A stretch of 64,000 nucleotides of DNA, from assembly GCA_029237825.1 (NCBI GenBank), contig JAQZBQ010000004.1:186001-250000 (forward strand), in the 5' to 3' direction. The stretch is from Bacteroidota bacterium (lineage in GTDB: Bacteria > Bacteroidota > Bacteroidia > B-17B0 > Aurantibacillaceae). Position 1 is the first letter of the stretch; each line of letters starts with the position of its first letter. The notes under the pieces are model-generated. The model saw only the letters and a list, made by a program, of their open reading frames with translations. It searched no databases and had not been told where the DNA came from. Positions 9,601 to 16,923 of this stretch are shown piece by piece. The position numbers and the translations under genes were made by a program.

Positions 9601-11090
9601 CGAATTTGAAATTTTTTAAATGTGTAATGGTCGTGGATTTTCTCAATGTGCAGTACAGTGTTAACGGAGAAGTAGATATACGGCCAAAACAAATCAATTT
9701 CGAAAATATTGAGGTGCGTGATAAAATGGGAAATGTAGGAAGTGTTTATGGAAATATTTTTCATAATAATTTTAAGGACATGCGTATTGACTTTGACATC
9801 AATACAAATAAACTCATGGTGTTAAATACTACTTCTGCGAATAACCCCACTTACTACGGTACAGCATATGCGTCAGGGAATGCCGGTATTTATGGATTCC
9901 TGGACGATATAAAAATGGAATTGAACATGAAAACAAACGGTGGAACATACTTTTATATTCCCTTGGATGGACCGGCAGAAATGGGGAGTAATGATTTCAT
10001 TCGCTTTGTTACAAAGGATACAATTAAACCAGTAGTTCAAAAGACCCGTTCTAATTTTTCGCTCGACTTTAATTTGGAAGCCACCCGTGACGCCGAAGTG
10101 CAGTTGATTTTCGACGAAAAATCCGGTGACATTATTAAGGCACGGGGCGACGGACACCTCAATCTGAAAATTAATTCGAAGGGTAAATTTGATATGTTTG
10201 GCGATTACGTTTTATCAACCGGAGATTATTTGTTCACACTGGAAGACTTCGTGACTAAAAAATTTGAAATTCAAAGAGGTAGTTCTATTAAGTGGAATGG
10301 TAATGTGTATAAGGCCAACATTGACATTGTAGCGAATTATAAACAACGTGCCTCAATTAAGCCGTTGTTTCCAAACGACTCTATCAACAATTACAATAAA
10401 CGCTTCCCGGTAGATTGTAAACTTTTTATGAAAGGGAAATTAACCTCGCCAGATATAACGTTCGGCATAGAACTTCCAACAATTGATGAAAGCAGCCGGT
10501 CGGCCATCAGGAGTATTTTAAGTGATGAAAATGAAATGAACCGTCAGGTTTTTTCGCTATTACTACTCCGGAGTTTTGTAACGCCGATATCACTCGCGGG
10601 TTCAGGAGGTATTAGCGCAGGAGGTGCAGCAGCGGCTACCGGATCAGAAATGCTGAGTAACAAGATGACCAATTGGCTGAATGGGGTCACAAAAGATATT
10701 GATATTGGTGTAAATTACCGACCGGGAGGTACGCTTAGCAGCGATGAACTTGATTTGGCATTATCCAAACAATTATTTAATAACCGGCTATCCATTGATG
10801 GAAATTTTGGTGTGGCAAATAATACTCAGAATAGTACTACAGCTTCCCCGCGAAATAACAGTTCACAGGTAACTTCATTAGTGGACGTGACATTGGAGTA
10901 TAAACTTTCCGAATCGGGTAAATACCGGGTAAAAGGGTTCAACCGTAGTAATGATAATACGGAGGCGGCCACCAGCGGTGGGCCTTTTACGCAGGGCGTT
11001 GGTATTTTTTACCGGGAAGAATATGAAAACCTGAATGAATTGTATAAACGATACCTTTCAAAATTCAAAAGAAAAAAACAAAACCCATAA
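6603..11090 (+). CDS. tamB: TamB-like translocation/assembly module protein
   Basis: TamB is a periplasm-spanning protein that helps outer-membrane protein or lipid transport, usually with a BamA-family partner; no partner gene is seen here. The 1495 residues start with one membrane anchor (about 11-33, SLLLIFLLLVVVFIAA). They continue as a very long repetitive beta structure (AsmA-like and beta-taco repeats) and end with a conserved TamB/DUF490 domain (about 1050-1460), including the DYVLSTGDYLF motif and the Gly/Ala-rich segment around 1340-1360. The start codon is GTG: no in-frame ATG precedes the anchor, and a -7 box lies 6 nt upstream. The three-prime neighbour is convergent, 5 nt away. 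Confidence 0.88.
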   Translation: MGTFGKITRILWKTVWFSLLLIFLLLVVVFIAAQSESFQTWSAQKLTSYLSEELNAKISIKKVKISFIRNVNLEGIFVSDLHQDTLVYGKNISVDVSGFNFREKRLNLDEVMLDDVKVKLLKYRNEEDWNFQYLVDYFAPKDSVTKDTIPFPWKLTYGELNLRNVDFTYRLLRDTTPLSNNMNYNHIHVTNVYGQLSELDFKKDTIFAQVLNLRAKEQSGIEIRNLTTKARISSTELKCDSIYLKTANSLVKGNLVFKYNEWIDYQDFINKVYIKGRLKDSTYVNFKDIAYFAPELNGCEEILFLNGRVRGFVNDLSGSEMRVKYRDHTEFRGDMSISGLPDIDKSFIHFDAQKLSTSKSDLEKFPIPPFDKPTYLNLPAEIGKLGVISYKGKFDGFISEFATYGTFKTDVGNIKTDLRLKNDPKTQVVDYSGSLTTTHFNLSRLFPNVKFVGPISLSTKIKGRGLTEKELDATFDGVVQSATYNNYEYNNVKIDGQFKKQIFTGNVVSRDTNANFDFNGTIDFHEKLPKMDFISTVHNLDLKKTNFNTEQLNGKVSSQILIKLTGNSIDNLSGLINFDNTVYTTHEKIYTLSSFNLELEQTSPVKAIRLNSSVANAQLTGRYNLSTLPDAFKQYLNEYFPTFVQSKSRYIYSDKADLSVKIKNFTIIKELFAKDLMISPNTIIEGSFDASINYVYLKSNSTLIDYAGIKFRNNDISVNSLPKGVSFGYKAQSINISDSFAFRNPSLEFIADDKVTNFNLNWDNLTRPNNAGLISGKTIFENDRATLLFDQIKYVVEDSVWQIVKANPIVIDTAFSVLINSLTFYNQNQLITIDGKLSKNNNDKIDLFIQNFKLEQLNPFLRNSDIKISGTLTGNTTVYGSFGKTLVSSDLGFTDLKMNDKLIGYGQVKSEYNPEKEFININGYSAFAKDFDGNLMKNIVFDGVYYPKKKEENLDISFKAEPFDLSLLQPFLKDIFTFKVGFLNGQGRVTGTPDKPLINANLKFFKCVMVVDFLNVQYSVNGEVDIRPKQINFENIEVRDKMGNVGSVYGNIFHNNFKDMRIDFDINTNKLMVLNTTSANNPTYYGTAYASGNAGIYGFLDDIKMELNMKTNGGTYFYIPLDGPAEMGSNDFIRFVTKDTIKPVVQKTRSNFSLDFNLEATRDAEVQLIFDEKSGDIIKARGDGHLNLKINSKGKFDMFGDYVLSTGDYLFTLEDFVTKKFEIQRGSSIKWNGNVYKANIDIVANYKQRASIKPLFPNDSINNYNKRFPVDCKLFMKGKLTSPDITFGIELPTIDESSRSAIRSILSDENEMNRQVFSLLLLRSFVTPISLAGSGGISAGGAAAATGSEMLSNKMTNWLNGVTKDIDIGVNYRPGGTLSSDELDLALSKQLFNNRLSIDGNFGVANNTQNSTTASPRNNSSQVTSLVDVTLEYKLSESGKYRVKGFNRSNDNTEAATSGGPFTQGVGIFYREEYENLNELYKRYLSKFKRKKQNP

Positions 11091-11095
11091 ACCGG

Positions 11096-11428
11096 TTATT
11101 TTATTTCGATTATATATTGCTTGGTTTCGAGGGTGTCCCGGTATTTTATTAAGGCAAAATTGAGCGTATCTATTCCTTTAGAAAGCGACTTAAAATTAAA
11201 TTCAACTCCCTTTTCATTGCCGCGGAAAACAGATCCATAATAGTCCAGAACATTTGTGTTGAACTTAGGATTAATTTGCCATAAATATCCATCGGTATGA
11301 TTCTCGGGTAAATTAATGCAGAAATTCTCCCCCGGGGAAACGATATTGATGAAAGGCGCTATTTTATCTGCTTTTTTGTAAGAACAGCTTACACATAATA
11401 CACACCACAGAAGAATATAAATTTTCAT
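11096..11428 (-). CDS. Small exported protein with chagasin-like (I42) features
   Basis: This 110-residue protein has a hydrophobic N-terminus ending in LCVSC (Cys15), which could be an atypical lipobox. The mature part shows a pattern like chagasin-type cysteine protease inhibitors. There is an NHTDGYLW loop (residues 43-50), matching the NPTTGYxW loop, then GNEKGVEFNFKSL (70-82), matching the GxxGxxxF segment, then a hydrophobic strand with aromatic residues (FALIKYRD). The family assignment is by eye and moderate. An alternative is an unrelated small Ig-like lipoprotein. It is convergent with the TamB-like gene. Confidence 0.6.
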   Translation of the reverse strand: MKIYILLWCVLCVSCSYKKADKIAPFINIVSPGENFCINLPENHTDGYLWQINPKFNTNVLDYYGSVFRGNEKGVEFNFKSLSKGIDTLNFALIKYRDTLETKQYIIEIK

Positions 11429-11567
11429 CTTTTATTTTTGTTAAGTGAGGTTAAATATAAGGGAATGTCGCTGAAATTAAGGTTTTTAAACATTTTTTTC
11501 CTTAAGAATTTCGTAAATTTATATGGCATAAGATTTGAATATCACACTAATAAAAAAGGAAAGAAAA

Positions 11568-12416
11568 ATGAAAAAGATAAAACAAATAGCAATTATAGCT
11601 TCTGCTGTTATCGCTACTGTGGGCTTAAGTTCTGCAGGATATTTTATTTCTAATGAGGAAAAGCTGGATAGGATTATCGTCTCCAATACTCCTCATAAGG
11701 ATATCCCCAGCCGTCCAAATGAAGCCTTTAAAGAAGGAGAGGTTTTATCATTCCGTTTACACTATGGTTTAATGGACGCAGGTGTTATTAATATGGAAGT
11801 TAAACCTGAATTAATAGACGTTGCAGGACGGAAAGTGTACCATGTTGTTGGTCACGGTTATTCTAAAGGTACTTTTGATTGGTTTTATAAAGTACGGGAT
11901 CGATATGAAACGTTCATTGATAAAGATGCGATGTTACCCTGGATGTTTGTCCGTCGTGTAAATGAGGGCGGCGTTATCATTAACCAGGATTACACATTTA
12001 ACCATTACACCAATAAAGTGGATGTAGGTGCAGGTGAAAAGGTAGACATTCCGGCAGGTACACAAGATATGATTTCCGCCTTTTACGCGGCCAGGAACAT
12101 TGATTTATCCAACGCTAAGGAAGGCGATGTATTCACCATCAACAGTATTGTGGATAAAGAAATCTGGCCTTTGAAAATACGGTTTGTAGGGAGAGAAAAA
12201 ATTTCCTGCGATTTAGGAACGTTCAATACTGTTAAATTCAGGCCTATCGTTCAAAAAGGACGGATTTTTAAACACGAAGAGGATTTAAATGTTTGGCTAA
12301 CCGACGATAAAAATCATATCCCTTTAAGAGCGCAGGCTAAATTAGTGGTAGGATCAATTAAACTCGATATTATGAGTGCTAAAAATCTTGCGAATCCGAC
12401 TTCTGAGGTAAAGTAA
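11568..12416 (+). CDS. DUF3108 domain protein, exported
   Basis: The 282-residue product starts at the ATG at 11568, preceded by the purine-rich AAAAGGAAAGAAAA; the frame extends upstream to a TTG, but that start would place charged residues before the signal sequence. Residues 1-27 are a signal peptide or anchor (MKKIKQIAIIASAVIATVGL...). The body fits DUF3108: EGEVLSFRLHYGLMDAGVINME, the DWFYKVRDRYETF strand, DMISAFYAAR and the C-terminal LNVWLTDDKNHIPLRAQAK. The family is thought to be a periplasmic beta-barrel-like fold; its function is unknown. It ends in a strong terminator. Confidence 0.82.
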   Translation: MKKIKQIAIIASAVIATVGLSSAGYFISNEEKLDRIIVSNTPHKDIPSRPNEAFKEGEVLSFRLHYGLMDAGVINMEVKPELIDVAGRKVYHVVGHGYSKGTFDWFYKVRDRYETFIDKDAMLPWMFVRRVNEGGVIINQDYTFNHYTNKVDVGAGEKVDIPAGTQDMISAFYAARNIDLSNAKEGDVFTINSIVDKEIWPLKIRFVGREKISCDLGTFNTVKFRPIVQKGRIFKHEEDLNVWLTDDKNHIPLRAQAKLVVGSIKLDIMSAKNLANPTSEVK

Positions 12417-12437
12417 GAAACCGGCAAGAAATAATTA

Positions 12438-12469
12438 AAAGGATATTGTGTTAAATCAATATCCTTTTT
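12438..12469 (+). terminator. Intrinsic terminator after the DUF3108 gene
   Basis: An 11-bp perfect stem AAAGGATATTG / CAATATCCTTT (12438-12448 with 12457-12467) has an 8-nt loop and runs into a T tract. Its 5' arm contains the TTG that serves as the -33 element of kynA. Confidence 0.85.
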
Positions 12470-12478
12470 CTATTTTTA
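12446..12478 (+). promoter_or_regulatory. kynA promoter (TTG-N22-TATTTTTA)
   Basis: A TTG at 12446-12448 and a -7-like box TATTTTTA at 12471-12478 are separated by 22 nt, within the 17-23 nt range of Bacteroidota promoters. The box ends 5 nt before the ATG. It overlaps the preceding terminator hairpin. Confidence 0.55.
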
Positions 12479-12483
12479 GCCTT

Positions 12484-13491
12484 ATGGAACTAAAAAAAGA
12501 AATAGTTGACCGCGTTAACCAGCTCGAAGAGAAATTCAGCCTGGTAGGTCAGAGCCTTGATAGTTATCTCGATGGATTGCTTCTGTCAAATTATTTAACT
12601 TACTGGGATTATATCCAGTTAGATACGCTTCTTACGCTTCAAAATCCCAAAACAGATTTTCCTGATGAAAAAATCTTCATCATGTACCATCAAATCACCG
12701 AGTTATATTTCAAGCTGTCATTGCATGAAATGGAACAAATTGGAAATAACGGGCGTAACATTCTTCCTAGCGGCCAGGATTTAGGCTGGAAGGATACACT
12801 TGACGTTGTTTATTTTACAGATCGCATTACACGCATTAACCGATATTTCGAGTCGTTAACCAAGTCGTTCGAGATTATGGTTGACGGTATGGAGAAAGAG
12901 CAGTTTTTGAGGTATCGCATGGCGTTACTGCCGGCAAGCGGTTTTCAAAGTGCGCAGTACCGGAAAATTGAAATTTGCGCAACAGACTTTTTTAATCTTG
13001 TGGATAAAGATTACCGTTCGACCACGGACGCTAATACAGCCACAATCGAAGAAATGTTTGAGAATATTTACTGGAACAAAGGTGCTACCGAACTTTCCAC
13101 TGGAAAAAAGACACTTACCTTGAACCAGTTTGAAAAAAAATATGGGGCCGAATTTATTGCGCTTGCGAAAGAATATAAAAACAAGAACATGTGGGCTAAA
13201 TATAAGTCCCTGTCAGATACCGACAAAAAGAATCCTAAATTAATAAATGCGTTAAAAGAACTGGATGTGAATATTAATATTAACTGGCCTTTAATGCATT
13301 ATAAAAGCGCAGTGAGGTATTTACAACAAAACACGGAAGACATTGCTGCAACAGGCGGAACCAATTGGCAGAAATACCTTCCTCCGCGGTTCCAGAAGCG
13401 CATTTTTTATCCCGAAATCTGGAGTGCTGAAGAGAATGCTGACTGGGGAAAAGGATGGGTTGAAACCAATGTATTTCGAATGGGCAGATAA
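12484..13491 (+). CDS. kynA: Tryptophan 2,3-dioxygenase
   Basis: This haem enzyme opens the indole ring of tryptophan to N-formylkynurenine, the first step of the kynurenine pathway. The 335 residues from the ATG at 12484 include the substrate-binding FIMYHQITELYFK helix (active-site His69), LLPASGFQSAQYRKIE, the WPLMHYKSAVRYL helix with the likely haem-ligand His272, and the ATGGTNW loop. An in-frame upstream start at 12448 would fall inside the terminator and promoter and is rejected. Other kynurenine genes are not in the window. Confidence 0.95.
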   Translation: MELKKEIVDRVNQLEEKFSLVGQSLDSYLDGLLLSNYLTYWDYIQLDTLLTLQNPKTDFPDEKIFIMYHQITELYFKLSLHEMEQIGNNGRNILPSGQDLGWKDTLDVVYFTDRITRINRYFESLTKSFEIMVDGMEKEQFLRYRMALLPASGFQSAQYRKIEICATDFFNLVDKDYRSTTDANTATIEEMFENIYWNKGATELSTGKKTLTLNQFEKKYGAEFIALAKEYKNKNMWAKYKSLSDTDKKNPKLINALKELDVNININWPLMHYKSAVRYLQQNTEDIAATGGTNWQKYLPPRFQKRIFYPEIWSAEENADWGKGWVETNVFRMGR

Positions 13492-13527
13492 CACAATAAA
13501 AACAGTCGCTATAACGTTATTGAATTA

Positions 13528-14604
13528 TTGAAGAAACATTTTACATATATTTTCCTGATTGTAAACTCATGTATGTTCGCTCAGCTCGGAGGAACTAAAA
13601 CATTCAGTTTTTTGGATTTGCCTGTTCCTGCGCGATCAAATGCACTCGGCGGAGCAACCATAGCAATCTGGGATAAGGATATTAACCTCGGTTACAGTAA
13701 TCCCGCGTTGTTAAATCCTTCCTGCGACAAGCAATTAGCTCTCAATTATGTTAATTACGTCTCGGATTTGAGTTATGGTAATTTTATGTATGCGCGGCAA
13801 TTGAAACAGTATGGAACTTTTGCAGCAGGCCTTCAATATTTTAATTACGGAAAGTTTGACGGCAGGGACGAGTACGATGTGGAAACAGGTAAGTTTAAAG
13901 CTGCGGATTATTCTCTGAATTTATCATTTGCAAAAACGCTGGATAAGGATAGCGCCTTTTCAATTGGTGTTGCCCTTAAAACCATCTATTCTCATTATGA
14001 AGTATATGACGCGTTTGGGAGTGCCTTTGACGTGGGGTTATCCTATCATAACAAAAAGCAATTTGCCGTTTCTATTCTTGCAAAAAATTATGGCCGCGTA
14101 TGGGATTCCTATTTTTATACAAGCGAAAAGGAAAAACTTCCAACTAATATCCAAATTGGTTTTAGTAAGAAAATTCCGAAAGCACCGTTTAGGGTTATTT
14201 TCCAGTATGATCAGCTTTTAAAATGGGATCTCACTTACGTAAACCCTCAAGATCCCTCTACTGAAATCGACCCGTTTACAAATAAGCCGATTGTGAAAAC
14301 CCCTAAGCAGAAGCGAAATGAAAAAGTAAAAACAGGTTTAAATAAATTTGGCCGGCATCTCACCATGGGAACGGAGATTATTGTGGGTAAGAATTTAACC
14401 TTGCGGGTGGCATACAATTTCAGAAAAGGTAAAGAAATGGCTATTCCGGATGTAAGAAAAGCGAATGGCTTATCATTAGGTTTTGGCGTAAAAGTGAATA
14501 AATTTCATCTGGATTACGCGTTCTCAAAATTCGCCTTAACCGGGAACTCACACACCATAGGCATTACTACCAACCTCAATTATTTCAATAAAACTGCTAA
14601 ATAG
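13528..14604 (+). CDS. porQ: PorQ, type IX secretion system outer-membrane protein
   Basis: PorQ is an outer-membrane beta-barrel protein of the FadL/PorV type that takes part in the T9SS attachment complex. The 358 residues carry a signal peptide (MKKHFTYIFLIVNSCMFAQ). The family signature follows: FSFLDLPVPARSNALGGATIA, then NPALLNP and the NYVNYVSDLSYGNFMYAR strands, with regular amphipathic strands to the C-terminus. The start codon is TTG; the peptide MKKHFT it opens is the same as in the T9SS gene at 35214, which supports it. It supplies a secretion function for the sorting-domain proteins in this window. Confidence 0.87.
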   Translation: MKKHFTYIFLIVNSCMFAQLGGTKTFSFLDLPVPARSNALGGATIAIWDKDINLGYSNPALLNPSCDKQLALNYVNYVSDLSYGNFMYARQLKQYGTFAAGLQYFNYGKFDGRDEYDVETGKFKAADYSLNLSFAKTLDKDSAFSIGVALKTIYSHYEVYDAFGSAFDVGLSYHNKKQFAVSILAKNYGRVWDSYFYTSEKEKLPTNIQIGFSKKIPKAPFRVIFQYDQLLKWDLTYVNPQDPSTEIDPFTNKPIVKTPKQKRNEKVKTGLNKFGRHLTMGTEIIVGKNLTLRVAYNFRKGKEMAIPDVRKANGLSLGFGVKVNKFHLDYAFSKFALTGNSHTIGITTNLNYFNKTAK

Positions 14605-14615
14605 GAGCGATCTTT

Positions 14616-14644
14616 TTGCTCTTCGGTTTATAACCTTAACTTTA
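14616..14644 (+). promoter_or_regulatory. NUDIX gene promoter (TTG-N18-TAACTTTA)
   Basis: A TTG at 14616-14618 and a -7-like box TAACTTTA at 14637-14644 have an 18-nt spacer. The box ends 4 nt before the ATG, so the mRNA is predicted to be leaderless. Confidence 0.55.
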
Positions 14645-14648
14645 AGGC

Positions 14649-15104
14649 ATGAGGAATTTTAATGTCAGGGTTTACGGAATATTAATCCATAATGAACAGG
14701 TATTGGTATCCGACGAATACATTAAAGGAATGAACATTACGAAATTTCCTGGCGGCGGACTTGAGTTTGGAGAGGGAACCCATGATTGTGTAATCAGGGA
14801 ATTTAAAGAAGAATTAGATCTTGAAGTTGAAGTTGTTTCCCATTTTTACACCACTGATTTTTTTGTCAATTCTGCTTTTAACGTCCATAGCCAGGTGATC
14901 AGTATTTATTACCTAGTTAAAACCAGGCATGAGTTCGATTTAAATAACCCCGGGTTTAAAATTTCAAAAACTGTTTTCGATTTTGATAAAAAAGAAGGAG
15001 CTCAATCGTTAAGGTGGATTTCCATGAATCACATTTCAGATAATGATTTCACGTTCATCATCGATAAGCGTGTAGCTGAAATGCTCGCCGCCAGAAAAGA
15101 ATAA
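14649..15104 (+). CDS. NUDIX hydrolase
   Basis: NUDIX enzymes cleave nucleoside diphosphates linked to another group. The 151 residues carry a near-consensus NUDIX box, GGLEFGEGTHDCVIREFKEEL (about 38-58). It has the metal-binding REFKEE core; the usual Gly after EE-x is Asp. The N-terminal strand NVRVYGILIHNEQVLVSDE is typical. The substrate cannot be told from sequence. It is convergent with the next minus-strand gene, with one base between the two stops. Confidence 0.88.
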   Translation: MRNFNVRVYGILIHNEQVLVSDEYIKGMNITKFPGGGLEFGEGTHDCVIREFKEELDLEVEVVSHFYTTDFFVNSAFNVHSQVISIYYLVKTRHEFDLNNPGFKISKTVFDFDKKEGAQSLRWISMNHISDNDFTFIIDKRVAEMLAARKE

Positions 15105-15105
15105 A

Positions 15106-15756
15106 TTATTTTAGATCGAGTTCAGGCTCACCGGCACCCTCATTTAAATTAATTATGGTAGTGGCGTCGATACTAGGCAAGGCTTCCGAGCGTACTTTTC
15201 GCTTAATTTTTTTAGGCGACTGTTGTCTGAGGTGATTTGATGGCTGAGGTTTTGGTAAAATTTTGGCCGGCCTGGATTCCACCGTAATTGCTTTTACGTG
15301 TTCCGTCGGTTTCACTACCGGAGCAGGTACCGGCTTACTGGTGTCTTTCGGCTTTTCTGTAGCCGTTGAATTTGTAGCAGAGGAGACCGTTGTGTGTTGC
15401 GTTAGGTTTTCCGAAGGTTGAGTTTCAGGATGTAGTTTTTTATAATTGTGAGGATCTGCAATCAAAGGGATTTCAGTGGTCGCAGTTTCTTTCTTTTTAA
15501 AGTCGATGAAACTAAACAACATCGCTGACAGGCCACCAATTAAAATAACAAAAATGACTGGAAGAATAACAGAACGGCTGATGTTAAAATTTAATGCCGG
15601 CATGACACGTGAAAAATCAACGTTTGATTTATTAGATTTTAGATGCAATAATTCAAACTTATTCCACAGGTTTTCCTGCCCGCCTAATTCCGCGTCCTGC
15701 ATAACAATACGTATCTGACGTTCGTCTAACTCGTAACTAAACTGGCTGCCCATCAT
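15106..15756 (-). CDS. Single-TM protein overlapping a sigma-factor gene (candidate anti-sigma)
   Basis: This 216-residue protein has a cytoplasmic N-terminus (1-60), one membrane helix (about 61-84, SVILPVIFVILIGGLSAMLFSF) and a long Pro/Ser/Thr/Lys-rich region that would be periplasmic. Its first codons overlap the last 20 bases of the sigma-factor gene upstream, implying translational coupling. This topology and context are those of anti-sigma factors, but no zinc-binding HxxxCxxC motif or other anti-sigma signature is visible. The role is inferred from position only. A second Met (15753) is an equally possible start. Confidence 0.65.
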   Translation of the reverse strand: MMGSQFSYELDERQIRIVMQDAELGGQENLWNKFELLHLKSNKSNVDFSRVMPALNFNISRSVILPVIFVILIGGLSAMLFSFIDFKKKETATTEIPLIADPHNYKKLHPETQPSENLTQHTTVSSATNSTATEKPKDTSKPVPAPVVKPTEHVKAITVESRPAKILPKPQPSNHLRQQSPKKIKRKVRSEALPSIDATTIINLNEGAGEPELDLK

Positions 15757-16321
15757 TATTTAATTTTAAATTCTTTTCCACTGTTTTCTGCAGATTAAAA
15801 CGTGCCTTTTCCAGGTTAGCTTTCACGCTTTGTTCGCTGGAGTCTAAGAGCTCGGCCGCCTGTGCTATTGAAAAATTATCAATCACGTGTAAATTGAACA
15901 CCAGGCGTTGTGAGGGAACTAATGCCTGAATAGACTTTGTCAGAACCTCCTGGTTAACATTTTTCAGGTCCACAAATTTACTGTCTAAAAATAAATCATA
16001 CGAAGCCTCCCTGTATTCAACCGCCTTTACCGTGCTCGCGACATAGTATTCATTCCGAATTCCTTTGAGGTATCCCACCGCAAACGATATAAATTCTTTT
16101 TTTATAAAGTCATCCAGGGAAAGCACATCCTGCGACTTAAAGGAACTTAACCTCAAAAACACATGAGAAAACCCGTTCATTAATACGTCTTCAGACTGAC
16201 CGGAATTTTTGGAATAACGCAAGGCGATAAAAGCAAGCTTTCCTACATAAGATTCAAAAAGCTGCTTTTTCGCAGATTTATCATTTTTAATGCAAGCCGT
16301 TATCAGTTCGTTTTGAGACAT
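15737..16321 (-). CDS. ECF-like RNA polymerase sigma factor
   Basis: The 194 residues have the two-domain layout of extracytoplasmic-function sigma factors: region 2 (about 10-95, LITACIKNDKSAKKQLFESYVGKLAFIALRYS) and region 4 (about 128-185). Region 4 contains ALVPSQRLVFNLHVIDNFS and a helix-turn-helix AQAAELLDSSEQSVKANLEKAR. Region 2 is rather divergent, so its promoter specificity cannot be predicted. It overlaps the downstream one-TM protein by 20 nt, suggesting a sigma/regulator pair. Confidence 0.82.
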   Translation of the reverse strand: MSQNELITACIKNDKSAKKQLFESYVGKLAFIALRYSKNSGQSEDVLMNGFSHVFLRLSSFKSQDVLSLDDFIKKEFISFAVGYLKGIRNEYYVASTVKAVEYREASYDLFLDSKFVDLKNVNQEVLTKSIQALVPSQRLVFNLHVIDNFSIAQAAELLDSSEQSVKANLEKARFNLQKTVEKNLKLNNDGQPV

Positions 16322-16373
16322 AATTCAGGGATCTGGCTAACTTATACACAAATAACGAACAAATAGTTACATC

Positions 16374-16823
16374 TTAACGAAACAAATTCACCTTATCGGT
16401 ATAACTCACAGGTATTTTCCGCCGTAATAGAAATTTTCCTACTTTTAAATTGCCTTTCACTTCAATGTTGCCGGACTTGCCGGAGGTAGCAAGCTTCATC
16501 ATATCCATAGGATTTAATGTGCTCAAATCGGTATTCAGCTTAAACATATACACTTTCTCTGAATTCCCGGAAATTCTTACTTTCTTATATAGGCGTGCAT
16601 TCCCCAAATTCATGCCACTGAAGTTAATAGCAAATTCGGAGGGATAAATGGAAAAGCCCATTTTATTAGGATTGTTTACTTTAATACCAATTTCCCCTTC
16701 TAATTGTTTTGTTGTAATTTTTGTCAGGTTAAAGCTTTCCACGTTAGATACTTTGAGCTCTTCAATCGGTTTACATGAAGTAACAATCAGCGGAAGCAAT
16801 AAAAAGAATAATCTCAGATTCAT
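16374..16823 (-). CDS. LEA14-like (WHy domain) lipoprotein
   Basis: The 149-residue product has a lipoprotein signal ending LIVTSC (Cys17). A single WHy/LEA type 2 immunoglobulin-like domain follows: SFNLTKITTKQLEGEIGIKVNNPNKMGFSIYPSEF, containing the signature NPN with alternating hydrophobics, then GNLKVGKFLLRRKIPVSY near the end. Bacterial members are envelope proteins of unclear function. It lies 52 nt upstream of the sigma gene on the same strand, so it could be co-transcribed. Confidence 0.83.
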   Translation of the reverse strand: MNLRLFFLLLPLIVTSCKPIEELKVSNVESFNLTKITTKQLEGEIGIKVNNPNKMGFSIYPSEFAINFSGMNLGNARLYKKVRISGNSEKVYMFKLNTDLSTLNPMDMMKLATSGKSGNIEVKGNLKVGKFLLRRKIPVSYTDKVNLFR

Positions 16824-16909
16824 AACACAAGTCTACAATTCTATTTTCAAATATCCATTACACGTTAAAACTAATTGTTGAGGTAACGGAGGGTATTCCG
16901 TAGAATTGT

Positions 16910-16917
16910 TACCTTCG
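16910..16917 (+). promoter_or_regulatory. -7 box TACCTTCG of the helicase gene
   Basis: This box differs from TAnnTTTG at one base. It ends 6 nt before the ATG at 16924. No TTG lies at the standard spacing. Confidence 0.4.
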
Positions 16918-16923
16918 AAGTGC

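Noticed and set aside
11535-11567. Longer N-terminus of the DUF3108 protein from a TTG
   Set aside because: The ATG at 11568 has a purine-rich upstream stretch and begins the signal sequence; the extension contains the ribosome-binding region.
12448-12483. Longer N-terminus of tryptophan 2,3-dioxygenase
   Set aside because: The extra codons cover the terminator hairpin and -7 box.
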